Program-made: the position numbers and the translations under genes
Shown: positions 1-7,052 of the stretch, in pieces
Layout of the letters: the number at the start of each line of letters is the position of its first letter
Numbering within the stretch: position 1 is the stretch's first letter
Assembly (NCBI GenBank): GCA_003696875.1
Contig: RFHL01001147.1
Coordinates: 1-11,128, forward strand
Reading direction: 5' to 3'
Source of the DNA: Bacteroidota bacterium
Lineage (GTDB): Bacteria > Bacteroidota > Bacteroidia > J057
Length of the DNA stretch: 11,128 bases
Notes under the pieces: model-generated
Told to the model about the DNA's origin: nothing
What the model saw: the letters and a program-made list of their open reading frames with translations, nothing else
Databases searched by the model: none

Positions 1-340
1 CATAGGCATTGACATCGTAAAAGTCCCGGGAAAAAGCCGCCGCGGGCAGGCCCTTGGCGATGAGGTAGTCGCGCACCACGTCCGACAGGCCGCTATAGAG
101 CAGCAGCCCCTTGATGCCGGCCCGGTAGTTGCCGTAGGTCTTGCCGCTCACGGTGAGAGTGGGGCCCGACTCGGAAAACATATACTCGTAGCAGTCCGCC
201 ATCGCGCGCCCGTAGAGGGTGCCCAGGGTACTGTTGGGGAGGTCGCGCAGGACCACGGTCTCGGGGGCCGAGACCTGGCTGCTACGGCATTGCAGGCTAA
301 GGAGAGCGAGTGGAAGCAGGAGAAAGAGGAGATGGCGCAT
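1..340 (-). CDS. Putative lipoprotein of unknown function (5' part, runs off left edge)
   Basis: The reading frame starts with ATG at 340 and stays open for 113 codons to the window edge, so the 3' end is missing. The first 17 residues form a short hydrophobic signal peptide (MRHLLFLLLPLALLSLQC) that ends in Cys18. The lipobox L-S-L-Q-C is imperfect because Q replaces the usual small residue at -1, so lipidation is likely but not certain. The mature part is mixed and tyrosine-rich (GRAMADCYEYMF, KTYGNYRAGIKGLLLY, LSDVVRDYLIAKGLP). I do not recognise the family. A repeat-free globular envelope protein is all that can be said. It is divergent from the YigZ-family gene, with about 146 bp between the two starts. 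Use of the first ATG is supported by the signal peptide following it directly. Confidence 0.65.
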   Translation of the reverse strand, partial: MRHLLFLLLPLALLSLQCRSSQVSAPETVVLRDLPNSTLGTLYGRAMADCYEYMFSESGPTLTVSGKTYGNYRAGIKGLLLYSGLSDVVRDYLIAKGLPAAAFSRDFYDVNAY

Positions 341-486
341 GGTGGGATGATTTTTGAAGATTGGCAACCGATTGGTCGACGGTCGAAGACAAACAGAATC
401 CTAAAGATATTCATTCTCCGGCATTATGGAAGCAGGCCCAGGCGCCTCATCTTGTCTTTCCGGGAGGAAAAGCGGATTTTTGTGCC

Positions 487-1098
487 ATGGCGGAGGAAAA
501 TTACTGTTATCGTTTGCTGAGCCAGGGAGAAGGTCGCTTCAAGGACCGGGGCTCCCGCTTCTTGGCCTTTGCCTATCCCGTATCCGATCTGGAGGCGATA
601 GAGACGGCCTTGCAGGCCGTGCGCAAGACTTATCATGACGCCCGGCACCACTGCTATGCCTGGCGTCTGGGCGATGCCGGCGAGACGGTTTTTGCCCAGG
701 ACGATGGAGAGCCCTCCCACAGCGCGGGGGATCCCATCCTGGGGGCCATCCGTTCGGAGCAGCTCACCTGGACCCTGGTGGTCGTGGTGCGCTATTTTGG
801 CGGGACCAAGCTGGGCGTACGGGGCCTGATCGAAGCCTACCGTACCGCCGCTGCCGAGGCCTTGGCCGATTGTGAGCGGGAGGCCATCATTCCCCAGGTT
901 ACCTTCCGGCTGGACTATGCCTATGAGGAAACCAGCCTCGTCAACCGTCTGCTGCATCCTTTTTCCTTTGATGTGGTGGAGGCGACCTATACCGATCGCT
1001 GTTCGCAGACGTTAGCCATGAAAGAGGTCGACTTTCCCCAGCTCCAAACCCAACTGGAGGCGACCGCCTTGTCGTGGAAAGTCATAGACCCCGCTTGA
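487..1098 (+). CDS. yigZ: YigZ/IMPACT family protein
   Basis: The product is 203 residues from ATG 487. The frame is open upstream to 361, but residues before Met-Ala-Glu-Glu-Asn look non-coding and 203-205 residues is the usual YigZ length, so 487 is preferred. The N-terminal UPF0029/IMPACT domain (about 10-125) carries the family hallmarks: HHCYAWRLG near 54, QDDGEPSHSAGDPILGAI (71-88), and VVVRYFGGTKLGVRGLIEAY (99-118). The C-terminal part (about 137-200) fits the DUF1949 ferredoxin-like domain. Eukaryotic IMPACT modulates GCN1/GCN2. The bacterial proteins are cytoplasmic, probably nucleic-acid or ribosome associated, and their precise function is unsettled. The next gene starts 22 bp after the stop. 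Family assignment is strong; biochemical role is unknown. Confidence 0.93.
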   Translation: MAEENYCYRLLSQGEGRFKDRGSRFLAFAYPVSDLEAIETALQAVRKTYHDARHHCYAWRLGDAGETVFAQDDGEPSHSAGDPILGAIRSEQLTWTLVVVVRYFGGTKLGVRGLIEAYRTAAAEALADCEREAIIPQVTFRLDYAYEETSLVNRLLHPFSFDVVEATYTDRCSQTLAMKEVDFPQLQTQLEATALSWKVIDPA

Positions 1099-1120
1099 CC
1101 ATTTGCTTGCGCACATACCC

Positions 1121-2884
1121 ATGAAACAACGATGGCTTTTCCTGTTGCTCCTGTTTACCGGTAGCCTCCTGGGCCAGGAGGCCGCAGTATGGCGGCCCCG
1201 CGTACACCTCCCCGCTGCCGACACAGCGGCGGTGCTGGCCTGGGCCCGCCAATGGGGCGGCACCGCGCTCCGCCTCTCCGACTTCCGCGCCAGCCCGGTG
1301 GGCTGGCATTATACCCTGAGCCAGACCCAGGCTGGCCTGCCCGTCTTTGGCGGCATGGTCAAGGTCCATCAGGCCCCCAGCGGGGGGGTGGTGTCGGTGG
1401 CCCGGCACCTGCACCCGCTGCCGCTGGCGGCAGCGGCCTTTGCCTACCCCGAGGCCAACCTCTATCTGCGTATGGGCGAAACCCTCGGGGCCAGCGAGCT
1501 GGTCGTGACACAGGGCTACCTGCCCTGGCAGGGACAACTCCGGCCCGCTTATCGCGTGCTGGCCAGCGGCTATGATCCGGCCTTCAGCTACGCGCTCATG
1601 GTGGATGCCACCACCGGTGAGGAACTTAGCCGGCGCGATGCGGCGACCTATTGGCGCCCGGCTGGGGATACCAGCGGCCGGGGCCGCATTTTCCTGCCCG
1701 ATCCCATCACCCGTAGCGAGACCGACTATGGTGCCCTCTTTGTCGACAGTACGGACCTGCACCAGGCCGTATTTGACGGCCTGATGGATACGGTCATCCT
1801 GCGGGACCTTCGCTACGAAAACGGGCAATTCTGGCTCGAAGGACCCCACGTCAAGGTGGAGGACCGGGCCTCCTTTTACTATCCGGTGGCGACTTCTGCC
1901 GATGGGGACTTCTTTTTTCGCCGGGATGAGACGGGCTTTGAAGATGTCATGGTGTATTACCATGTGGATCGCTTTCAGCGCTACGTGCAGCGGCTGGGTT
2001 TTGACAGCCTGCAAAACCGGCCCTTTCCCATTGATCCGCATGGGCTGAGCAACAGCGATCAGTCGGCTTTTTACGAAAACAACGGCGACCCCTATATCCT
2101 GATGGGTGATGGTGGCGTGGACGACGCCGAGGACGCCGACGTGATCATCCATGAGTACATCCATGCCCTCTCTTATGCTGCCGCTCCCGGTAGCAATTCC
2201 GGGCTGGAGCGGCGGGGGCTGGATGAGGGCATCGCCGACTATTTTACGGCGGCCTATTCCTACGATATGCGCCCCTGGCGCTGGCACGAGCTGTTTAACT
2301 GGGATGGCCACAACGAGTTCTGGCCCGGGCGATGGGGCGTTTCCTCGCGCATGTACCCGCCCTCGGGCAGCACCAGCATCTACACCTACGGCGAAATCTG
2401 GGCCGCCACCCTGATGCAGATCCGGCAGGCCATCGGAGATACCATTTGCGACCGCCTTTCGCTGGCCCATCTCTACACCCTGTACTCGGGGATGAGCCTG
2501 CCGCAGGCCGCGCATACCTTTCTGGATGTGGACAGCCTGCTCTACGGTGGTACCCATCGGGCGACCATCACCCAGTACTTTTGCGAGCGGGGCTTGCTGC
2601 AGGAGGTCGATTGCTCGGCAGTCTCGGTTTCGGAAGCGCCGGCTGGATCGGCCTGGACTCTGGCGCCCAACCCTGCCAGCGGGTTGGTGCAGATCCGGTG
2701 GCAGGGCGTCCCGCCTGCAGGACCTTTGGAGATGCAGGTTTTCAATGCGCTGGGACAGGAAATGGGGCGCTGGGCGGTGCCGGCTGATGGGCGCTTGCAG
2801 TTGGCGCTCCCTGCGGGTCTGTACCTTTGCCGGCTGCAAGCCGGCGGGCGCGAGATGGGGACGCAGCGTCTCCAACAACGGTAG
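1121..2884 (+). CDS. Secreted M36/fungalysin-like zinc metalloprotease with T9SS tail
   Basis: The product is 587 residues. ATG 1121 is chosen because a clean Sec signal peptide (residues 1-19, ending LLGQ) follows it; an in-frame ATG at 1103 only adds MLAHIP. Residues about 25-178 look like an inhibitory propeptide of the FTP/PepSY type seen in M4 and M36 proteases (GLPVFGGMVKVHQ at 72-84; ALMVDATTGEEL at 158-169). The catalytic domain contains VYYHVDRFQRYVQRLGF (278-294), GDGGVDDAEDADVIIHEYIH (329-348) and LDEGIADYF (367-375). By gluzincin logic, His344 and His348 with Glu369 bind zinc and Glu345 is catalytic. YTYGEIWAATL (421-431) matches the fungalysin GExW region. Residues about 511-587 (APNPAS, VFNALGQEMG, LPAGLYLCRL) form a Por-secretion tail, so export through the outer membrane and surface anchoring or release is expected. 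M4 is the alternative clan member, but M36 fits better. Confidence 0.88.
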   Translation: MKQRWLFLLLLFTGSLLGQEAAVWRPRVHLPAADTAAVLAWARQWGGTALRLSDFRASPVGWHYTLSQTQAGLPVFGGMVKVHQAPSGGVVSVARHLHPLPLAAAAFAYPEANLYLRMGETLGASELVVTQGYLPWQGQLRPAYRVLASGYDPAFSYALMVDATTGEELSRRDAATYWRPAGDTSGRGRIFLPDPITRSETDYGALFVDSTDLHQAVFDGLMDTVILRDLRYENGQFWLEGPHVKVEDRASFYYPVATSADGDFFFRRDETGFEDVMVYYHVDRFQRYVQRLGFDSLQNRPFPIDPHGLSNSDQSAFYENNGDPYILMGDGGVDDAEDADVIIHEYIHALSYAAAPGSNSGLERRGLDEGIADYFTAAYSYDMRPWRWHELFNWDGHNEFWPGRWGVSSRMYPPSGSTSIYTYGEIWAATLMQIRQAIGDTICDRLSLAHLYTLYSGMSLPQAAHTFLDVDSLLYGGTHRATITQYFCERGLLQEVDCSAVSVSEAPAGSAWTLAPNPASGLVQIRWQGVPPAGPLEMQVFNALGQEMGRWAVPADGRLQLALPAGLYLCRLQAGGREMGTQRLQQR

Positions 2885-2909
2885 GAGGGAGGTACTTTGT
2901 GGCGAGTTC

Positions 2910-3513
2910 TCAGTACCTAATCCCTAACCGATCCAGCTTTGCCTGGATATAATTCCAAGATTTTTCTTCTGGCGGGAGCGTCATGCGCCAGCTTCGGCGC
3001 TGGGGGGATTTTATGTCAATCCATTTACAGAAAAGCGTCTGGTCAAGGCTGCCTACCACCACAAAGTGGTGAGGCCCAACCCAGGCCGCTTCTTCGAAGC
3101 GGGTGAGCGAGCCGCCAAATTCATAAATCCAGCGACTGCTGTCGCTCAGGTCGATCCGGGCGAGCTGTGCATCCACATCGAAGCCAGCCCAGCGCTGACC
3201 GGCGCTGTCGGTGCTTAAACTCATCGAGTAGCTGCTGGGGTCGATGAGGAAGGTTCCATTTGGATGGGGAAAAACAAAGTCATCGAATCGCTGGAGGAGC
3301 GCCTCCAACCTATAAGAAGCTGAAATTATTCAGATAGGGATTTGCCGTATCGCTGCCTTGGGGCTCCCAGGGAGGGGGACTGAAGGTCTGGGCATAGGCG
3401 TGCCAGTGAGGAAACAGCCGGGCAATGTCCCGGGGGGAAAAGGCCCGGCTCAGACAAAGGACGGGATTGCCGGCAAGGCTCCACAGCAGGATCAGGAAGG
3501 AGAGACGTTTCAT
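2910..3513 (-). pseudogene. Secreted protein of a Bacteroidota hypothetical family, split by one-base frameshift
   Basis: Two abutting minus-strand frames look like one gene. The first (3513-3310, 67 codons) gives a signal peptide (MKRLSFLILLWSLAGNPVLC) and a stretch ending NPYLNNFSFL before TAG at 3312-3310. The second (3308-2910) has no ATG start and continues RLEALLQRFDDFVFPHPNGT. Skipping the T at 3312 joins them cleanly into FSFL-RLEALLQRF and gives a protein of about 200 residues. The second half (FLIDPSSYSMSL, DVDAQLARIDL, FEEAAWVGPHHFVVVGSLD, LFCKWIDI) resembles a family I recall from Bacteroidota lipoproteins and secreted proteins, with a motif like SPDGxYFxDxYSY and a later EEAxWxxxxxFVxVG; its function is unknown to me. 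The break could be a real mutation, a sequencing error, or less likely a recoding site. The 3' end converges on the protease gene 25 bp away. Confidence 0.7.
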
Positions 3514-3655
3514 GATTAGTCAAAATGGAGGCAGGGGAATGGCTGGATGCCTCTCCGAACATACACATTTTTTCTCTCCAGGAATATTGTTTTATTTCAA
3601 CGCACGGTGGGCCCGTTCCTTCCAGGCCTCTCTCGCGTAAAATTCCCTTTCCCAC

Positions 3656-4651
3656 ATGAAAGCCGTCATTCCCGTTGCAGGCATTGGCTCCAACCTCAGA
3701 CCGCACACCCACACCCAGCCCAAGCCCCTCATTCCGGTGGCGGGCAAGCCCATCCTGGGCCATATCATCGACAACCTGATCGAGGCGGGGGTCACGCAGC
3801 AGGTGTTTATCGTCGGCTATCTCAAGGAAAAAATTGAGACCTACGTAGCCGATCAGTATGGCGATCAGATTGAGGCGGAGTTTGTGGTGCAGACCCCCCG
3901 CCGGGGGCTGGCCCACGCGATCTGGACGGCTCGGGAGAAGCTGGCGGGCGAGCCGGAAATCCTGATTGTGCTGGGCGATACCATTTTTGGCGAAGATACC
4001 GGCAAGGTACTCGCCACCACCGGCTCGGTCCTCGCCGTGCATCAGGTCGATGATCCGCGGGAGTTTGGGATCGCCATGCTGGACGAGCAGATGCGGGTCA
4101 AGCGGGTGATTGAGAAACCCCAGATTCCGACTTCTAACCTGGCCCTGGTGGGCCTCTACAAGATTGTAGAGGTGGAGCTGCTGCTGTCAGTGCTGGACAG
4201 TATGATGGAGGAAGAGCGGCCTCCGGAGGGTGAATATCTACTCACCGATGCCCTGATGCAGATGATCCGTCAGGGCGTTCGCTTCCGGACGCATACGGTC
4301 ACCAACTGGTTTGACTGCGGCCGCAAGCAGACCCTGCTGGAAACCAACCGCATCCTCCTTGGCCGCCAAAAAGGCAGCCTGGCCGATCGCTTTCCCGGTT
4401 CGGTCATCATCCCGCCGGTCTTTATCGCCGAAGGCTGCACCATTACCTCCTCCATCATCGGTCCCTATGTGGCCATCGGAGAGTATGCGTCCATCACCAA
4501 CTCCATCGTGCGTAACTCCATCCTCGGGGCCTACACCGAGCTGGATTATATCATTCTGAACAATTCCGTTATCGGCAACGATACCCTGCTGCGCGGCAAG
4601 TCCAACAGCATCAACATCGGGGACAATGCCGAGATTGACTTCGATCAGTAG
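3656..4651 (+). CDS. Sugar-phosphate nucleotidylyltransferase with beta-helix tail
   Basis: The product is 331 residues, starting MKAVIPVAGIGSNLRPHTH. The N-terminal Rossmann-like NTP transferase domain (1-235) shows the nucleotide-binding loop (8-15), QPKPLIPVAGKPIL (21-34, with Lys23 in the usual Lys position), GLAHAI (84-89), the metal-binding LGDTIF (106-111, Asp108), REFGIA (135-140), the sugar-phosphate EKP (153-155), GLY (166-168) and WFDCG (218-222). Residues about 248-325 are a short left-handed beta-helix (hexapeptide repeats such as SIIGPY, SIVRNS, SVIGND). This class makes NDP-sugars (glucose-1-phosphate thymidylyl- or uridylyltransferase, or a GlmU-like activity) for envelope polysaccharides in the cytoplasm; sugar and base cannot be told from sequence alone. 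The loop position that is usually Arg or Lys in G-x-G-T-R-L is Asn13 here. The amidase follows on the same strand after 73 bp. Confidence 0.9.
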   Translation: MKAVIPVAGIGSNLRPHTHTQPKPLIPVAGKPILGHIIDNLIEAGVTQQVFIVGYLKEKIETYVADQYGDQIEAEFVVQTPRRGLAHAIWTAREKLAGEPEILIVLGDTIFGEDTGKVLATTGSVLAVHQVDDPREFGIAMLDEQMRVKRVIEKPQIPTSNLALVGLYKIVEVELLLSVLDSMMEEERPPEGEYLLTDALMQMIRQGVRFRTHTVTNWFDCGRKQTLLETNRILLGRQKGSLADRFPGSVIIPPVFIAEGCTITSSIIGPYVAIGEYASITNSIVRNSILGAYTELDYIILNNSVIGNDTLLRGKSNSINIGDNAEIDFDQ

Positions 4652-4673
4652 CGCTGCCTCCTTCCTGGCCAGA

Positions 4674-4704
4674 TTGCTACCAAAGATCAAAATACCTATT
4701 TTGG
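4674..4704 (+). promoter_or_regulatory. Possible Bacteroidota-type promoter for the amidase
   Basis: A TTG at 4674-4676 and TATTTTGG at 4697-4704 are 20 bp apart. This loosely resembles the Bacteroidota -33 (TTTG) and -7 (TAnnTTTG) elements. The -7 match is imperfect (TTGG in place of TTTG). The element overlaps the palindrome, which would let a bound protein block it. Weak evidence. Confidence 0.25.
4688..4703. repeat. Perfect 16-bp palindrome upstream of the amidase
   Basis: CAAAATA, a CC centre, and TATTTTG form seven perfectly paired positions on each side. It lies 21 bp before the amidase start and 36 bp after the nucleotidyltransferase stop. The AT-rich symmetric form suggests a dimeric regulator site or a promoter element rather than a terminator. 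Confidence 0.5.
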
Positions 4705-4724
4705 TCCCATCGATTAATCTGGCT

Positions 4725-6278
4725 ATGCAGCTCATTCTCCGTATTTTTCCGATCCTCCTGTTGCTGGGCGCGTGCAACGCGCCCCAACCGGCAGCCCTTT
4801 CTCAGGATTTTTTCCTGGAGGAAATCGACATCTCTCAGCTCCAGGCCGCCTACGAGGCAGGCACCTACACCGCCGAGGCGGTGGTGCAGGCGTATCTGGA
4901 CCGCATCGCGGCCATTGACCACAGCGGACCGGAGCTCCGGTCGATCCTGGCGGTGAACCCCGATGCCCTGGCCGAAGCCCGCCTTCTCGACGCCGAGCGT
5001 GCCGAGGGCAAGCTGCGGGGTCCCCTGCACGGGATCCCCATTGTCCTCAAGGACAACATCGATGCCGCAGGCATGGCCACCACGGCCGGCTCCCGCTATT
5101 TGCTGGAGAATACGGGCCGGCCCGATGCCCCGCTCACCGCCCAGCTGCGGGCGGCGGGGGCCATCATCCTTGGCAAGGCCAATCTCAGCGAGTGGGCCAA
5201 TTTCCGGGCGAGTTTTTCCTCCAGCGGCTGGAGTGGGGTAGGGGGGCAGACCAAAAATCCCTATGTTCTGGACCGCAATCCCTGCGGCTCCAGCGCCGGT
5301 ACGGGGGCAGCCGTATCGGCCAACCTGTGCGTGCTGGGCATTGGTACCGAGACCAATGGCTCCATTGTCTGCCCCTCCCATGCCAATGGCATCGTGGGCA
5401 TCAAGCCTACGGTGGGCCTGGTGAGTCGCACCGGCGTGGTGCCGATCTCCTATACCCAGGACACCCCCGGGCCGATGGCCCGGACGGTGCGCGATGCAGC
5501 CATTTGCCTGGGGGCGCTGGTGGCCACCGACTCAGCCGATGCCAAGACCCTGCAGCCGGGTCGGCAGGTGTACCAGGACTACACCCAGTTTTTGCGGGCG
5601 GATCAGCTTGCGGGCAAGCGCATCGGCTGGTTTACGGCCTCCCGCGGTCAGCACGACGGCGTGGACACACTCATGCAACGGGCCGCAGCCTTCTTTCGGG
5701 CGCAGGGCGCCGAGGTGATTGAACTGGAAGAGGTCCTGCCTCCGCGTACCAATGCGGCCTCCTACACGGTGATGCTCTACGAGTTTCGGGAGGGGCTGGA
5801 GGATTATTTCGCCGCGGCGGGTATGCCCGCCGAACTGGAAGCGTTGAAAGCTTTTAACCTGGCTGATACGGTGGAGATGGCCTTCTTTGACCAGGACCTG
5901 GTCGAGATGGCCATGGAAGCCGAAGACGAAGTTGCCTATCGCGAAGCGCTGGAGAACGCCCGCCGCATGAGTCAGGAAGAGGGGGTAGACCGGGTGATGG
6001 ACGAGCACCAACTGGACGCCATCATCGCGCCGACTGGCGGTCCTGCCTGGAAGACGGACCATGTCAATGGGGACAATTTCAGCATCAGCAGCTCTTCTCC
6101 GGCGGCCATTTCTGGTTACCCCAATATCACGGTACCCATGGGGCAGATCCACGGCCTACCGGTGGGCTTGTCCATTTTTGGGCGGGCCTGGAGTGAACCT
6201 GTCTTGCTGGAGATTGCCTATGGCTACGAGCAAGGGACCCGGCACCGGATGGTGCCGCAGTTCCTGCCGACGGATTGA
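4725..6278 (+). CDS. Lipoprotein amidase (amidase signature family, peptide-amidase-like)
   Basis: The product is 517 residues. ATG 4725 is chosen because a lipoprotein signal follows at once: MQLILRIFPILLLLGAC, lipobox L-G-A-C with Cys17. The upstream in-frame ATG at 4626 overlaps the preceding gene. The amidase-signature core is complete. Lys109 lies in VLKDN, the cis-Ser is Ser189 in CGSSAGTGA, and the nucleophile is Ser213 in GTETNGSIVCP. The 24-residue Ser-Ser spacing is as in known members. The stretch from GTETNGSIVCP to VSRTGVVPISYTQDTPGPM (207-251) is close to that of Stenotrophomonas-type peptide amidases, which hydrolyse C-terminal amides; a broad aliphatic or aryl amide substrate is also possible. 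It is not a GatA: it has a lipid anchor and there is no gatB or gatC nearby. It probably acts at the periplasmic face or on the cell surface. It converges on the response regulator with 9 bp between stops. Confidence 0.9.
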   Translation: MQLILRIFPILLLLGACNAPQPAALSQDFFLEEIDISQLQAAYEAGTYTAEAVVQAYLDRIAAIDHSGPELRSILAVNPDALAEARLLDAERAEGKLRGPLHGIPIVLKDNIDAAGMATTAGSRYLLENTGRPDAPLTAQLRAAGAIILGKANLSEWANFRASFSSSGWSGVGGQTKNPYVLDRNPCGSSAGTGAAVSANLCVLGIGTETNGSIVCPSHANGIVGIKPTVGLVSRTGVVPISYTQDTPGPMARTVRDAAICLGALVATDSADAKTLQPGRQVYQDYTQFLRADQLAGKRIGWFTASRGQHDGVDTLMQRAAAFFRAQGAEVIELEEVLPPRTNAASYTVMLYEFREGLEDYFAAAGMPAELEALKAFNLADTVEMAFFDQDLVEMAMEAEDEVAYREALENARRMSQEEGVDRVMDEHQLDAIIAPTGGPAWKTDHVNGDNFSISSSSPAAISGYPNITVPMGQIHGLPVGLSIFGRAWSEPVLLEIAYGYEQGTRHRMVPQFLPTD

Positions 6279-6287
6279 GTTGAGTTC

Positions 6288-7052
6288 TTACCGCCCCAGC
6301 CACTTCCGGAAATCTGCCGATCTTCCTACCGAGACGATGGTGTCCTCGCCGGGGTTGGGCGCCAGAGTGATCTTGACGCGGCCCTTGGTCCACTGGACCA
6401 TATCCTGGATCGCGGCACGCTGGATCAGGTACTTGCGATTGATCCGGAAAAAATCAGCGGGATTGAGTTGTTGCTCCAGATCGTCAAGGGTAAAGTCCAC
6501 GATGTGCTGGCTGCCATCCTTCCGGACCAGAAAGACGTATTTTTGGGCGGCGAAGAGGTAGGCCGTCTCAGCCACGGGGACGGATTGAATGCGCTCCCCT
6601 ACGGTGACCATAAAGCGTTCCCGCCAGGCCGGCGGGGCCTGCTGGGCCAGCAGCCGGGCCAGGGCCTGATAGTCGGGCCGGGGGGCCGCCGTCTGATGGA
6701 AGCGCTGGAATTTGTCTACCGCTTGCTGCACATCGACCAGCGTAAAGGGCTTGAGCAGGTAGTCGATGCTATTCACCCGAAAAGCCTGGATGGCATATTC
6801 ATCATAGGCAGTAGTGAAAATGACAGGCGTCGCCAGGTCTATTTTTTCAAACAGTTGGAAGCTCAGCCCATCCTGAAGCTGGATGTCAAGGAAAATGAGG
6901 TCCACAGCCTGCTGCTGCAGGAAGGCGGTGGCTTCCCTGACCGAAGGCACCCAGCCGGCCACCTCAATGGGCGGGATGATATCTCCCAGCTGCCGCATCA
7001 GCTTTTGGGCGGCGAGGCTTTCGTCTTCTACGATCAGAACCTTGATGCTCAT
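6288..7052 (-). CDS. LytTR-family response regulator
   Basis: The product is 254 residues. The receiver domain (about 3-120) has the acidic pocket Asp10/Glu11 (VEDES), the phospho-acceptor Asp56 in FLDIQL, Thr80/Thr81 in FTTAYDEYAIQAF, and Lys101 in DYLLKPF. After a short linker, the LytTR DNA-binding domain (about 145-250) shows FMVTVGERIQSVPV, YLFAAQKYVFLV, FFRINRKYLI and VSVGRSADFRKWL, the usual pattern for this fold. It would be phosphorylated by the kinase encoded just upstream and then bind promoter repeats. Its ATG overlaps the kinase stop as ATGA (7052-7049), a typical translational coupling. Target genes cannot be read from sequence; autoregulation of the four-gene cluster is a reasonable guess. 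Confidence 0.95.
   Translation of the reverse strand: MSIKVLIVEDESLAAQKLMRQLGDIIPPIEVAGWVPSVREATAFLQQQAVDLIFLDIQLQDGLSFQLFEKIDLATPVIFTTAYDEYAIQAFRVNSIDYLLKPFTLVDVQQAVDKFQRFHQTAAPRPDYQALARLLAQQAPPAWRERFMVTVGERIQSVPVAETAYLFAAQKYVFLVRKDGSQHIVDFTLDDLEQQLNPADFFRINRKYLIQRAAIQDMVQWTKGRVKITLAPNPGEDTIVSVGRSADFRKWLGR

Noticed and set aside
424..957. A 177-codon frame antisense to the YigZ-family gene
   Set aside because: It is a shadow of a gene with clear family signatures and has no features of its own.
1082..2878. A 598-codon open frame antisense to the protease gene
   Set aside because: It mirrors the protease codon pattern in GC-rich DNA, has no domain or signal I recognise, and the sense strand carries zinc-site motifs and a sorting tail.
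3525..3552. GAGGCA/TGCCTC inverted repeat in the gap before the nucleotidyltransferase
   Set aside because: The arms are about six bases with a long loop, which is expected by chance in GC-rich DNA.
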